Positions 16,831 to 28,841 of a stretch of 64,000 bases of DNA are shown piece by piece. Within the stretch, counting starts at the first letter, position 1; each line of letters starts with the position of its first letter. The translations under genes were made by a program, and so were the position numbers. The notes beneath the pieces were generated by a model, which saw only the letters and a program-made list of their open reading frames with translations, was not told the origin of the DNA and did no database searches. Source of the stretch: JAGWRA01 sp963711505 (GTDB lineage: Bacteria; Acidobacteriota; Vicinamibacteria; Vicinamibacterales; CAVVIG01); the NCBI GenBank assembly GCA_963711505.1, contig CAVQEJ010000001.1, positions 434,001-498,000 of the forward strand, written 5' to 3'.

Positions 16831-17736
16831 TCACCATGGGCAGCTCAAGTCTGAGATCAGAATTGGTGTGGTGCCAACGCTTTTGTCCGACTCAGCCTGG
16901 AATTCCGCAGGTCTTACGATGCAGACCGAGGCGGCGAAACACTCGTGGGCTGAAATTGAGCGGGCATTTAGGCAGTTTAGTGTGTCAGGTGACAAGCCAG
17001 ACATCGTTGTGATTCCGGAGGTCAGTGTGCCCGGCTATAGGTTGCCTGAGCTCAAACGATTGGCCGGAGGATTGGGTTGCATCGTAATGGCGGGGATGGA
17101 CTTTGCGAGCACCGCCGCGGGTGTGAAAAACGAGGCTGTGCTGTTGGTTCCATCACGTTGGCCTGACGCCAGGCCGTCGTATTCGGCTCGCGCCGTGTTT
17201 ATCGGAAAGACCTACCCGGCCGCTGATGAGTCGGCCCATTACCAGTCGTTGACGCCGCCGAGAGAGTTCGCGCCAGATCCGGTGTTGTGGCTATTCGACG
17301 GCGACCACCTTGGTCGTTTTGGCATCTGTTTGTGTTTCGATTTCATGGACGTCGACAGGCCGCCGCTGTATCGTGGCCAAATTCACCATCTGTTCGTATT
17401 GGCACACAATCGCGATATCGAATCCTTTACGCACATTGCCGAGTCTTTGTGCCGCACCGTGGTACTGCAATGTGGTTGTCTGCAATACCGGGTGGTACAG
17501 TGGTGTCAATTGCCATTACGCCTTATGCAGACCACTGGCGAAGGCCTGGATACCAGATCCTGGGCAACGAACTCTCCACGGCTCAGATGGTCAGGATTCC
17601 TGTCGAGTCCATAGGGGCGGCGATTCGGTCTCGGAACCTAACGCAGGGAATGTGGCCGCTGAAGGCCCTTCCGCCCGGCTTTGTCGAGTCCGTCCATCTA
17701 GTGGGATTGTCCTCGTGCTTTCGTAATCCTTGGTGA
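16820..17736 (+). CDS. C-N hydrolase (nitrilase) module of the DRT1-like system (frameshifted)
   Basis: ATG 16820 overlaps the stop of the RT frame by 11 bases. It reads RIGVVPTLLSDSAWNSAGLT, VVIPEVSVPGYRLPEL, AVFIGKTYPAADES and GRFGICLCFDFMDVDRPP, giving the nitrilase Glu, Lys and Cys in the right order. Near 17460-17510 two shifts interrupt CNVVVCNTG and TVVSIAITPYADHWRRPGY; the end is VESVHLVGLSSCFRNPW. In DRT1 the nitrilase is fused to the RT and is needed for defence. Here it may be a coupled separate protein, or the break may be another indel. Total RT plus nitrilase is about 1,410 codons. Confidence 0.72.
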
Positions 17737-17745
17737 CCAGTGCAG

Positions 17746-17830
17746 TCGTCAGGCGTCCTCGCTGCTTCGGCTGCTGGAAGACGAGGCGTGTCTGCGGCTG
17801 CTGCGCGTTCTGGGCGCGACCGGCTCAACG
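17746..17830 (+). repeat. Duplicate of the first 85 bases of the arsR-methyltransferase gene
   Basis: GTCAGGCGTCCTCGCTG...CTGCGCGTTCTGGG...CGGCTCAACG parallels 18106-18190 with a few changes and one missing base. It begins ten bases after the nitrilase stop and ends abruptly. It marks the right junction of the defence island, 358 bases upstream of the real gene. Confidence 0.75.
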
Positions 17831-18102
17831 CGCCGACTGGGCGATGCGCCGACGTCTGCCAGAAGGCAGGACCAGATCGGGGCAGTTCGCTCGCGCGAGG
17901 CAGTAAGGTCCGCCTTGGTCCATTCCAGTTCCTGCTGAACCCGCGCCTAGGCCTCACCGACCTGGGCCCAGCGGTCCGCTTCCAGATGAAAGCCGCCCAG
18001 GGCGCCGGCGCGAGCTCCGTCCACCTCGGCGACGCGAAAGGCGGGCGGCATCGCGGCCGACCGGGTTGCCTTCTGTGAATCACTCAATGTAGATTTATAG
18101 AT
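17831..18102. other. Stretch between the arsR fragment and the intact gene; no recognised gene
   Basis: The minus strand has a short frame (AFRVAEVDGARAGALGGF) without a clear start or family; it may be a scrap of a gene. The last 30 bases (CACTCAATGTAGATTTATAG) are AT-rich and probably hold the promoter of the next gene. Confidence 0.35.
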
Positions 18103-19111
18103 ATGCGTCAGGCCTCCTCGCTGTTCCGGCTGCTGGGGGACGAGGCGCGGCTGCGGCTGCTGCGCGTTCTGGGCCGCGACCGGCTCAACGTCACGGAGCT
18201 CACCGGCGTCCTCGGCATCGCCCAGTCGGGCGTGTCCCGCCACCTGGGGATGCTCCGGGAGGCCGGGCTGGTCACCGAAGAACGGGACGCCGGGTTCACG
18301 TACCTACCGGCTCGCGCCGGCGCTGCAGACGGAAGACGCCGCCGCCGGCAACGGGCAGGGGAAGCTCTGGCGCCTGCTGCAGGCCGAATTCGAGGCCGCC
18401 GCCGACGACCCGGCGGTGAAGGCCGATGACGCCCGGCTGCAGGAAGTGCTGCGGCTGAGAAAAGAGAACTTCGACGCCCACCGCGGGCCCGACACCCGCG
18501 GCGGACGTCAGCTCGTCCCGGGCCGGAGCTGGGCCGCCTGGGCCCGCGCCCTCGGCGATCTGCTGCCGCCCCTCCGCGTCGCCGACCTCGGCTGCGGCGA
18601 GGGCTACCTCACGATCGAAGCCGCCCGCTGGGCCAGGGACGTCGTCGCGGTCGATCGCTCGGACGATGTCCTGAAGCGGGGGAGAGCGCTGGCCCGCCGG
18701 CGGCGCGTGTCGAACATCACCTGGAAACGCGGCGAGCTCGAGAAGCTGCCGCTCGCCGACGCCTCGGTCGACGTCGCGCTCCTCTCCCAGGCGCTCCACC
18801 ACGCCCACGACCCGGCCGCCGCCCTCGCCGAAGCCGCCCGCATCGTCAGGCCGGGCGGACGGGTGCTGGTTCTGGACCTGCGGACGCACGACCAGGCGTG
18901 GGTGAAAGCGAAGCTCGGCGACCGGTGGCTGGGGTTCGACGACCGCGAGCTGGCGAAGCTGATGAAAGACGCCGGCCTCGAAGAGGTCAACGTCCGGGTG
19001 GGGGCGCGGCATAAGGGCGATCCGTTCACGGTGTTGATCGCCAGTGGGGTGAGGGCGACAGCCACGAAAGCGCGAACGGGTCACGAAGGCACGAAGACAC
19101 GAAGAAATTAG
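18103..19111 (+). CDS. ArsR regulator fused to SAM-dependent methyltransferase (one frameshift)
   Basis: MRQASSLFRLLGDEARLRLL, then LNVTELTGVLGIAQSGVSRH and LGMLREAGLVTEERDAG form an ArsR winged helix. An extra C at 18304 (TAC-C-TAC) breaks the frame; beyond it come LLQAEFEAAADDPAV and a class I methyltransferase with VADLGCGEGYLTIEAARWA, VVAVDRSDDVLKRG and LLSQALHHAHDPAAALAEAA, ending PFTVLIASG. The corrected length is about 335 residues; the last 15 come from repeat sequence. The fusion is known in several phyla near methionine-cycle genes, and here it precedes metH, suggesting SAM/SAH-responsive control (inference). Confidence 0.78.
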
Positions 19112-19140
19112 AGGTTGATCCTGGAGTGTTCGCAGGCGGA

Positions 19141-19177
19141 CGCGTCTCCTGGATTCTCGCCTTCGCGGGAATGACGA
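19141..19177 (-). repeat. Palindromic intergenic repeat, copy 3
   Basis: GGATTCTCGCCTTCGCGGGA followed by ATGACGAGG is the reverse complement of the 5089-5116 type, with slightly different arms. Confidence 0.5.
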
Positions 19178-19225
19178 GGATGAGCGATGAAGGGCCGCCA
19201 CCCGCGTGCGATCGAGCGCTCGGGC

Positions 19226-19410
19226 GGCCCCTACGTGATTAGAGAGAGATCTCGGTCGGCCTTCGTGTCGTCGTGTCTTCGTGGTTGTTCGTCGTCGTGA
19301 CGGACGACAGCGTGGCCCTTACGTGATTAGAGAGAGATTTCGATGAGCCCTTCGTGTCTTCGTGCCTTCGTGGCTATTCGTCGTCGTGACGGACGACAGC
19401 GCGGGCCCTA
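19226..19410. repeat. Two tandem 88-bp repeats upstream of metH
   Basis: Each unit starts GGCCC(C/T)TACGTGATTAGAGAGAGAT, runs through CTTCGTGTCTTCGTG, and ends GTCGTCGTGACGGACGACAGC. A partial third unit starts at 19403, and a further CTTCGTGTCTTCGTGCC lies at 19468. No reading frame is supported. I see no known riboswitch fold here. Confidence 0.6.
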
Positions 19411-19514
19411 CGCGAGGGTGGGGAAGATTGGGCGGCCCCTGCGGGGAAGAAGAAGAGGCTACGGCGACTTCGTGTCTTCGTGCCTTCGTGGCTAATCGTT
19501 GAGAGGAATTCTGA

Positions 19515-20501
19515 ATGACGACTTCAGCACGGACGCGGCTCGAACAACTGCTCGGGGAACGGATCCTCATGCTCGACGGCGCGATGGGGACGATGATCCA
19601 GCGCGCGAAGCTGACGGAGGCGGACTTCCGCGGGGAGCGGTTCAAGGACCATCCGTCCGACCTGAAGGGCGACAACGATCTCCTCGTCCTCACGCGGCCC
19701 GACGTCATCGAGAAGATCCACCGCCAGTACCTCGAGGCGGGCAGCGACATCATCGAGACGAACACCTTCAACAGCACGTCGGTGTCGCAGGCGGACTACG
19801 GCCTGGAGTCGATCGTCTACGAGATGAACCTCGAAGCCGCGAAGCTGGCCCGCAAGGCCGCCGACGCGATGACGAAGGAGACGCCCGACCGGCCGCGGTT
19901 CGTCGCCGGCTCGATGGGGCCGACGAACAAGACGCTGTCGCTGTCGCCCGACGTCAACGACCCGGCCTTCCGCGCCATCACCTTCAACACGCTGCGCGAC
20001 TCGTACGCCGAACAGGCGCGCGGCCTCATCGACGGCGGCTCGGACCTGCTGCTCATCGAAACGATCTTCGACACGCTGAACGCCAAGGCGGCCATCGTCG
20101 CCGTCCAGGACGTCTTCGATGAAAAAGGCGTCGAGCTGCCGGTGATGATCTCGGTGACGGTCACCGACCGCAGCGGCCGGACGCTGTCGGGCCAGACGAT
20201 CGACGCCTTCTGGGTGTCGATCGAACACGCGCGGCCGTTCAGCGTCGGCATCAACTGCGCGCTGGGCGCCAGGGACATGGGGGCCTACCTCGCCGAGCTG
20301 GCGCGCATCGCCCCGTGCTTCATCAGCTGCTACCCGAACGCCGGCCTGCCGAACGCCATGGGCGAATACGACGAGATGCCGAACGACACGGCCGGCCAGC
20401 TCGCCGACTTCGCGCGGAACGGGTTCGTGAACATGGTCGGCGGCTGCTGCGGGACCACTGCCTGATCACATCCGCGCCATTGCGGCGGCGATGGAGCGGG
20501 C

Positions 20502-20505
<4 letters not shown>
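19515..20505 (+). CDS. metH: Methionine synthase, homocysteine-binding module (one frameshift)
   Basis: ATG 19515 follows GAGAGGAA. It reads LDGAMGTMIQRAKLTEADFR and FSVGINCALGARDMGAYL, and near the end GGCCGTT; these supply the zinc-binding Cys and Cys-Cys that activate homocysteine. An extra T at 20459 breaks the frame just after GGCCGTT; corrected, it continues PDHIRAIAAAMERA and stops at TGA 20503-20505. The product is then about 329 residues, the size of the N-terminal module of MetH, which normally continues into one chain of about 1,200. Here the rest is encoded by the next frame, whose TTG overlaps this stop. Confidence 0.85.
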
Positions 20506-23333
<2,828 letters not shown>

Positions 23334-23360
23334 GGTATGGGCTGTAGGCGGTAGGCGATG

Positions 23361-23442
23361 GGGCTGTCGCGGCGCTCGCCCTTCGACGAGGCTCAGGGCG
23401 ACGCCGAGTGACGTCGAAGCGTCGGGTACTCGCGCCGCGTTC
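23361..23442 (+). repeat. 82-bp direct repeat, left copy
   Basis: GGGCTGTCGCGGCGCTCGCC ... TCGCGCCGCGTTC, 80 of 82 bases the same as 25267-25348. Inside, CTTCGACG and CGTCGAAG can pair around AGGCTCAGGGCGACGC. Looser similarity extends about 60 bases further right. It flanks the amidohydrolase gene. Confidence 0.75.
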
Positions 23443-23629
23443 AACCAGATGTCGCGCGCGAGCACGATGAGCGCGCGACTCACCCCTATCGCCCATAGCC
23501 CAGGGCCTATCGCCTGCTCTCCTTCTCCCCATTGACTCAACCGCAGTTCCGCGTGATTGACTTCCGTGGCTCCGCCGTTTCTCCCGCCATGCATGGCATC
23601 CATGGCACCGCCCGAAAGGTGGCTGACTG

Positions 23630-25222
23630 ATGACACTGACCCGGTACGCACGGCGACGATTTCACCTCCTGGGATTTGCGTTGGCATTCGTGGCGCTCTC
23701 GCTGGGATCCGTGGCCGCTGCCGGCGCTCAGACGGCGACCGCGGCGGAGGCGCAGGGCCCCTACCCAACGCTCGTCATTCGCGACGCCACGATCATCGAT
23801 GGCACGGGCGCGCCGGCGGCCGGCCCGTACGACATCGTGATCAAGGGTGACCAGATCACCCAGGTCGTTCCCATCGACGCCATCTCCATCGCCCGCGGCT
23901 CGAAGCGTCCCACCGGCGATCGGGTGATCGAAGCCAAGGGCATGTACGTGATGCCCGGCATCATCGACATGCACGTCCACGTCTCGAGCAACAAGGACGT
24001 GCCGAAGGACTACATCTACAAGCTGTTCCTCGGCTCGGGTGTCACCACGACCCGGGTGTTCAACATCGGCAGCGATAGTCCGGCGCAGATGGTCGCCGAG
24101 CGGGACGCGATCCTCGCGAACAAGGAACTGGGTCCGCGTATCTATGTCTATCCCTTCTACAGGGACGGCAGCGGGCCGAACGCCTCGACGCCCGACGGGG
24201 CGAAGAAGATCGTCGACGAGTGGCACACGCTGGGCGTGGACGGCGTGAAGCTGGTCGGCCTGCCGGGCGAGTATCCGGATACGCTGCGCGCCATCGGCGC
24301 CGAGGCGCGGAAGAACGGCATGGGCCTGGCCGTGCACATCGCCCAGCAGGCGGTGCACCAGATGAACGCCGTCGAGGTCTGCCAGGCGGGCGCCAGCTCG
24401 ACCGAGCACCACTACGGCTATCCGGAAGCCGCCTTCTCCGACCGGACCATCCAGCACCTGCCGTCGGACTACAACTATTCCAACGAGGCGATGCGGTTCC
24501 TCTGGACCGGTCAGGTGTGGCTGCAGACGGATCTGCACAAGCTGCACACGACGGAAATCGATCAGTTGCTGAAGTGCTATCACGACACCGGCTGGACGAT
24601 GGATCCGACGTTTGGCGTGTACGAGGGGAACCGGGACGTCTCGCGGGTGCAGACCCTGCCGTGGCACAAGGACTACACGCTGCCGGCGATGATGGACTAC
24701 TGGTCGCCGAACGTCGAGCACCACGCCTCGTTCTACTTCCACTGGACCTCGGAGGACGAGGCGATCTGGGCGCAGGCGTTCCGGCGCTGGATGGATTTCG
24801 TCAACGATTACAAGAACCACGGCGGCGCCGTCTCCGTCGGTTCGGATGCCGGCTCGATCTACGACCTGTGGGGATTCGGCACCATCCGCGAGATGGAGCT
24901 GCTGGAGCACGCCGGCTTCACCCCGCTGGAGACGATCCACGCCGCCACCGAGGCCGGCGCGCTCGACCTGGGCAACCAGAAGCTCGGCGTGATCCGTCCC
25001 GGCTATCTCGCCGACCTCGTCGTGCTGACGGCAAATCCTCTGGACGACCTCAAGGTGCTCTACGGCACCGGCGCCACGCGGATGGGCGCCGACGGCAAGA
25101 TCGAGCAGAAGTCGGCCGTGAAGTACACGATTCGAGGCGGCGTGGTCTACGACTCCCAGGCGCTGCTGCGCGACGTGCGCGCGATGGTGGCGAAGGCGAA
25201 GGCGGGGAAGGCCTCGAAGTAG
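23630..25222 (+). CDS. Exported amidohydrolase
   Basis: The 530-residue intact frame starts at ATG 23630 with a signal sequence (RRFHLLGFALAFVALSLGSV, cut near AGA|QT). The TIM-barrel motifs are IIDMHVHVSS, DGVKLVGLPGEYP (metal-bridging Lys), GLAVHIAQQAVHQ, SSTEHHYGYPEAA and SVGSDAGSIYDLWG. LGVIRPGYLADLVVLTANPL closes the fold. It belongs to the same superfamily as the gene at 9533, but the two are not close. The substrate is unknown. It lies alone between two 82-bp direct repeats. Confidence 0.88.
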   Translation: MTLTRYARRRFHLLGFALAFVALSLGSVAAAGAQTATAAEAQGPYPTLVIRDATIIDGTGAPAAGPYDIVIKGDQITQVVPIDAISIARGSKRPTGDRVIEAKGMYVMPGIIDMHVHVSSNKDVPKDYIYKLFLGSGVTTTRVFNIGSDSPAQMVAERDAILANKELGPRIYVYPFYRDGSGPNASTPDGAKKIVDEWHTLGVDGVKLVGLPGEYPDTLRAIGAEARKNGMGLAVHIAQQAVHQMNAVEVCQAGASSTEHHYGYPEAAFSDRTIQHLPSDYNYSNEAMRFLWTGQVWLQTDLHKLHTTEIDQLLKCYHDTGWTMDPTFGVYEGNRDVSRVQTLPWHKDYTLPAMMDYWSPNVEHHASFYFHWTSEDEAIWAQAFRRWMDFVNDYKNHGGAVSVGSDAGSIYDLWGFGTIREMELLEHAGFTPLETIHAATEAGALDLGNQKLGVIRPGYLADLVVLTANPLDDLKVLYGTGATRMGADGKIEQKSAVKYTIRGGVVYDSQALLRDVRAMVAKAKAGKASK

Positions 25223-25266
25223 GAATCCGAGGCACGCGGGCGATAGGTGATGGGCTGTAGGCGATA

Positions 25267-25348
25267 GGGCTGTCGCGGCGCTCGCCCTTCGACGAGGCTC
25301 AGGGCGACGCTGAGTGACGTCGAAGCGTCGGGCACTCGCGCCGCGTTC
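25267..25348 (+). repeat. 82-bp direct repeat, right copy
   Basis: Near-identical to 23361-23442 and in the same orientation, 45 bases after the amidohydrolase stop. Confidence 0.75.
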
Positions 25349-25383
25349 GAGGATCGGTCGCGCGCGAACACATGAGCGCGCGA

Positions 25384-26604
25384 TCAGCCCGTACCGCCCA
25401 CCGCCTGAAGCCGATAGCCATCTCCTACACCACGTTCGCCTCCCGCTCCGTCTCTCCCCTTCGTGAAGCGGTCGGCGGCGAAGGGGCCGAGGTCGAAGTC
25501 CGGGTCGTGGCCGGTCATGATGTCGGCGAGGATGCGGCCGGCGGCGGGCGAGTGCTGGAAGCCGTGGCCGCTGAAGCCGGTGATCAGGTAGTAGCCGTCG
25601 AGATCGCCGGCCGGGCCGATGATCGGCATGGCGTCGGGCGTCATCTCGTAGAGTCCCGCCCAGGCGTGCGACACGGCGGCGTCGGCCAGGGCCGGCAGGC
25701 GCCGCACCGCAATCGGCGTCAACTTCTCCAGGAACTCCCAGTTCACGCTCAGGTCGTAGCCGGCCGACTCGTCGCGGTCGGCCATCCCGAACAGCAGGTT
25801 CGCCCCTTCCCGGTGGAAGTAGAAGGTGGTCTCGAAGTCGATCACCATGATGTGATTCGACGGGGCGCCGGGATAGGCGGTCGGATTGTCGGCCGGGCGC
25901 GACGGCGGCTGCGCGATGAAGATGTGATGGCGCACCGGCGTCACCGGCGTGTCGATGCCGGCCATGGCCCCGATGCGGCTCGCGTAGGGGCCGGCGGCGT
26001 TCACCACCATCGGCGCGTCGATCGGCCCGCGCGACGTGTCGACCCCGGTGATGCGGCCGTCGGTGGAGCGGATGGCGGTCACCTCGGTCTCGCGCATGAT
26101 CTCCACGCCGAGCGCCTGCGCCGCCTTCGCGAACCCCATCGTCACGCCGTTGGGATCGGCAATGCCGTCCTTCTGGCAGAAGGTGGCGCCGATGACGCCG
26201 TCGACGTTCAGCCCGGGCGCCAGGCGCGCCGCCTCGTCCGGCTCCAGCCACTGCACGTCGACGCCGAGCGACTGTTGCAGCGCCAGGTTGCGGCGGAACG
26301 TCTCGACGTGCGCCGGCGTCGACAGCAGGAACAGGTAGCCGTCCTGATGGAAGTCGATCGTCTGGCCGAGCTCCTCCTGGAAGCGCTCCATGACGCCGAT
26401 CGACTCGATCGACAGCCTGATGTTGGCCTCGCTCGAGAACTGATGGCGCACGCCCCCGGCGTTGCGGCCGGTCGACCCGGCGCCGAGCACCGGCTCGCGC
26501 TCCACGAGCGTCACGTTCGTGACACCCCGGCGGGCCAGATGGTACGCCGTACTGGCGCCCATGCACCCGCCACCCACGATCACGACATCTGCGGTTGGTT
26601 TCAT
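25384..26604 (-). CDS. FAD-dependent oxidoreductase, sarcosine oxidase beta-like
   Basis: ATG 26604 gives MKPTADVVIVGGGCMGASTA, the Rossmann GxGxxG site for FAD, followed by AYHLARRGVTNVTLVEREP. GAGSTGRNAGGVRHQFS matches the sarcosine/D-amino-acid dehydrogenase group, and GYYLITGFSGHGFQHSPAAG gives the second FAD contact. It has 406 residues and is intact. Members oxidise N-methyl or secondary amino acids (sarcosine, dimethylglycine, proline). Sarcosine use would feed one-carbon units to folate, fitting the nearby metH (inference). It is divergent from lutA. Confidence 0.85.
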   Translation of the reverse strand: MKPTADVVIVGGGCMGASTAYHLARRGVTNVTLVEREPVLGAGSTGRNAGGVRHQFSSEANIRLSIESIGVMERFQEELGQTIDFHQDGYLFLLSTPAHVETFRRNLALQQSLGVDVQWLEPDEAARLAPGLNVDGVIGATFCQKDGIADPNGVTMGFAKAAQALGVEIMRETEVTAIRSTDGRITGVDTSRGPIDAPMVVNAAGPYASRIGAMAGIDTPVTPVRHHIFIAQPPSRPADNPTAYPGAPSNHIMVIDFETTFYFHREGANLLFGMADRDESAGYDLSVNWEFLEKLTPIAVRRLPALADAAVSHAWAGLYEMTPDAMPIIGPAGDLDGYYLITGFSGHGFQHSPAAGRILADIMTGHDPDFDLGPFAADRFTKGRDGAGGERGVGDGYRLQAVGGTG

Positions 26605-26665
26605 CGTCGATTGACTATAATCCACTCGCGACGACCTTGAACACCGGCGGACGGCGGCGACCCCT
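26605..26665. promoter_or_regulatory. Divergent promoter region between the FAD oxidase and lutA
   Basis: Only 61 bases separate the two start codons. TATAAT occurs at 26616-26621 on the plus strand. Read on the minus strand the same block gives TATAGT 11 bases before the oxidase ATG, which would make a very short leader. No operator repeat is obvious. Confidence 0.35.
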
Positions 26666-27394
26666 ATGCGCGTCTCGCTCTTCATCACCTGCCTGGTCGA
26701 TCAGTTCCACCCCGAGGTGGGCCTCGGCATGGTGCGCGTGCTCGAGCGGCTCGGCGTCGAGTGCGATCTGCCGCCCGAGCAGACCTGCTGCGGGCAACCG
26801 GCGTTCAACTCGGGCTGCGCGGCCGAGGCGCGCACCGTGGGCCGCCGCTTCCTGAGAGCCTTCCGCGACTCGAACACCATCGTCGCGCCCTCGGGCTCGT
26901 GTACGGCGATGGCGAAGGTGCACCTGCCGTCGCTGTTCGAACCGGGCACGGCCGAGCACACCGAGGCCACCAGCATCTCGGCCCGCGTGCACGAGTTCTC
27001 GGAATTCCTCGTGAAGCGGCTGCGCGTCACCGACGTCGGCGCCGTCTTTCCCCACCGCGTCACCTACCACGACTCGTGCCACCTGCTGCGCGAGCTCGGC
27101 ATCCGCGACGAGCCCCGCCAGCTGCTCGGCGGCGTCCGCGACCTGGAGCTGGTCGAGATGGCGGCGCCCGACACCTGCTGCGGATTCGGCGGCACGTTTG
27201 CCGTGAAGTATCCGGAGATCTCGGCGGCAATGGGGGGCGACAAGCTGGCGGGCGTCGGCGCGACGGGGGCCGAGTACCTCGTGGCGAACGACACCGGCTG
27301 CCTGATGCACCTGCGCGGCCTGCTGGCGCGCAGCGGCTCGCCGGTGCGTGCCGTGCACCTGGCGCAGATCCTGGCGGGGGAGCTCGATGGCTGA
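26666..27394 (+). CDS. lutA: Lactate utilisation protein A (CCG-domain Fe-S oxidoreductase)
   Basis: The 242 residues contain two CCG-type cysteine sets: ITCLVDQFHPEVG, QTCCGQPAFNSGC, then YHDSCHLLRELGI and PDTCCGFGGTFAVK. With LutB and LutC these proteins oxidise L-lactate to pyruvate at the membrane through iron-sulfur clusters. The frame is intact. It overlaps lutB by 8 bp, so the genes are co-translated. Confidence 0.92.
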   Translation: MRVSLFITCLVDQFHPEVGLGMVRVLERLGVECDLPPEQTCCGQPAFNSGCAAEARTVGRRFLRAFRDSNTIVAPSGSCTAMAKVHLPSLFEPGTAEHTEATSISARVHEFSEFLVKRLRVTDVGAVFPHRVTYHDSCHLLRELGIRDEPRQLLGGVRDLELVEMAAPDTCCGFGGTFAVKYPEISAAMGGDKLAGVGATGAEYLVANDTGCLMHLRGLLARSGSPVRAVHLAQILAGELDG

Positions 27395-28841
27395 GCGCCA
27401 CCTGCGGTTCGTCACCGACAGCCACGACGCGATCGCGAACGGCGCGCTGCGCGGCCTGCTCGGCAACGTGACGACGCGGTTCGGCGAGCGGCGGGCGGCG
27501 GCCGCCGCGTCGGTGCCCGACTGGGAGGCGCTGCGCGAGCGGGCGCGGCAGATCAAGGCCGAGACGCTCGCGCGGCTCGATCACTACCTCGTCGAGTTCG
27601 AGCGGCAGGTGGTGGCGCGCGGCGGCCAGGTGCACTGGGCCGCCACGGCCGAGGACGCGCGGCGCCACGTGGCGCGGATCGCGGAAGCGCGCGGCGCGAC
27701 GAAGCTCGTGAAGAGCAAGTCGATGGTGTCCGAGGAAGTCCACCTCAACGACTTCATGACCGGCGCCGGCGTCACGCCCATCGAGACCGACCTCGGCGAG
27801 TACATCATCCAGCTCGCCGGCGAGAAGCCGTCGCACATCATCGCGCCCGCGCTGCACAAGTCGCGCGGCGACGTGGCGAAGCTGTTCGAGCAGCAGCTCG
27901 GCATGCCCTACACGGAAGACGTCGAGCAGCTGACGCTCGAGGCGCGTCGCCGGCTGCGCGAGGAGTTCTGCGCCGCCGGCCTCGGCGTCAGCGGCGCCAA
28001 CTTCGCCGTCGCCGAAACCGGCACGATCGTCATCGTCGAGAACGAGGGGAACGCGCGGCTGAGCACGTCCGTGCCGCGGGCGCACGTCGCCCTGGTCGGC
28101 ATCGAGCGGATCATTCCGCGCGCGACCGACCTCGCCGTCTTCCTGACCCTGCTGCCGCGCAGCGCCACCGGCCAGCCGATGTCGAGCTACGTCTCGTTCA
28201 TCACCGGCCCGCGGCGCCGCGACGAGATCGACGGGCCGGATGAAGTGCACGTGGTGCTGGTCGACAACGGCCGGACGAAGCTGCTGGCCGACGCGGCGAT
28301 GCGCGAGGCGCTGCAGTGCATCCGCTGCGGCGCCTGCCTGAACGTCTGCCCCGTCTATCGCACGATCGGCGGGCACGCCTACGGCCCCGTCTACGCCGGC
28401 CCGATCGGCGCGCTCGTCAGCCCGTATCTCGATCCCGGCTCGTCGCCGCCCGACCTGCCGTTCGTCTCGTCGCTGTGCGGCGCCTGCGCGTCGGTCTGCC
28501 CGGTGAAGATCGACATCCCCGCCGTCCTCGTCCACCTGCGCGGCAAGACGATGGATGGGTCGCTGAAGGTGGAGCCGCTGCCCGAGCGGCGGCGGTGGCG
28601 GTTCGGCCTGCGGCTGTGGGCCACGGCCATGAGCACGACGATCGGCTACCGCCTGGCGTTCGGCCTGCTGCGGCGCGGCTTGAAGCGCTTCACGCACAAC
28701 GGCCGCATCGAGCACCTGCCGGGGCCGTTGGCGGGGTGGACGGCGGTACGCGATTTTCCCGTTCCCGCGCCGAAGAGCTTCAGGGAGATGTGGAAGGAGC
28801 GCGGAAGAGAGCGCGGCGAATGGATGAATGGTGACGGCTGA
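27387..28841 (+). CDS. lutB: Lactate utilisation protein B (LUD domain + 2x4Fe-4S)
   Basis: ATG 27387 lies in the lutA stop region. The 484-residue product has a LUD domain (ATKLVKSKSMVSEEVHLNDF, FAVAETGTIVIVENEGNARL), then two ferredoxin-type motifs, CIRCGACLNVCPVY and CGACASVCPVKIDIPAVLV. It is the central electron-transfer subunit of the LutABC lactate oxidase. The frame is intact and of the usual length. Confidence 0.93.
   Translation: MAERHLRFVTDSHDAIANGALRGLLGNVTTRFGERRAAAAASVPDWEALRERARQIKAETLARLDHYLVEFERQVVARGGQVHWAATAEDARRHVARIAEARGATKLVKSKSMVSEEVHLNDFMTGAGVTPIETDLGEYIIQLAGEKPSHIIAPALHKSRGDVAKLFEQQLGMPYTEDVEQLTLEARRRLREEFCAAGLGVSGANFAVAETGTIVIVENEGNARLSTSVPRAHVALVGIERIIPRATDLAVFLTLLPRSATGQPMSSYVSFITGPRRRDEIDGPDEVHVVLVDNGRTKLLADAAMREALQCIRCGACLNVCPVYRTIGGHAYGPVYAGPIGALVSPYLDPGSSPPDLPFVSSLCGACASVCPVKIDIPAVLVHLRGKTMDGSLKVEPLPERRRWRFGLRLWATAMSTTIGYRLAFGLLRRGLKRFTHNGRIEHLPGPLAGWTAVRDFPVPAPKSFREMWKERGRERGEWMNGDG

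Noticed and set aside
2255..18102. Prophage or insertion sequence
   Set aside because: No transposase, integrase, capsid, terminase or lysis gene could be read in any frame of the island.
19065..19500. CRISPR or integron site in the CTTCGTGTCTTCG repeats
   Set aside because: The units are only two and a half, directly adjacent, without spacers or the hairpin core of attC sites.
23537..26566. 1,009-codon minus-strand open frame
   Set aside because: It spans two well-supported genes in other frames and the repeat between them; it is a GC-driven shadow.
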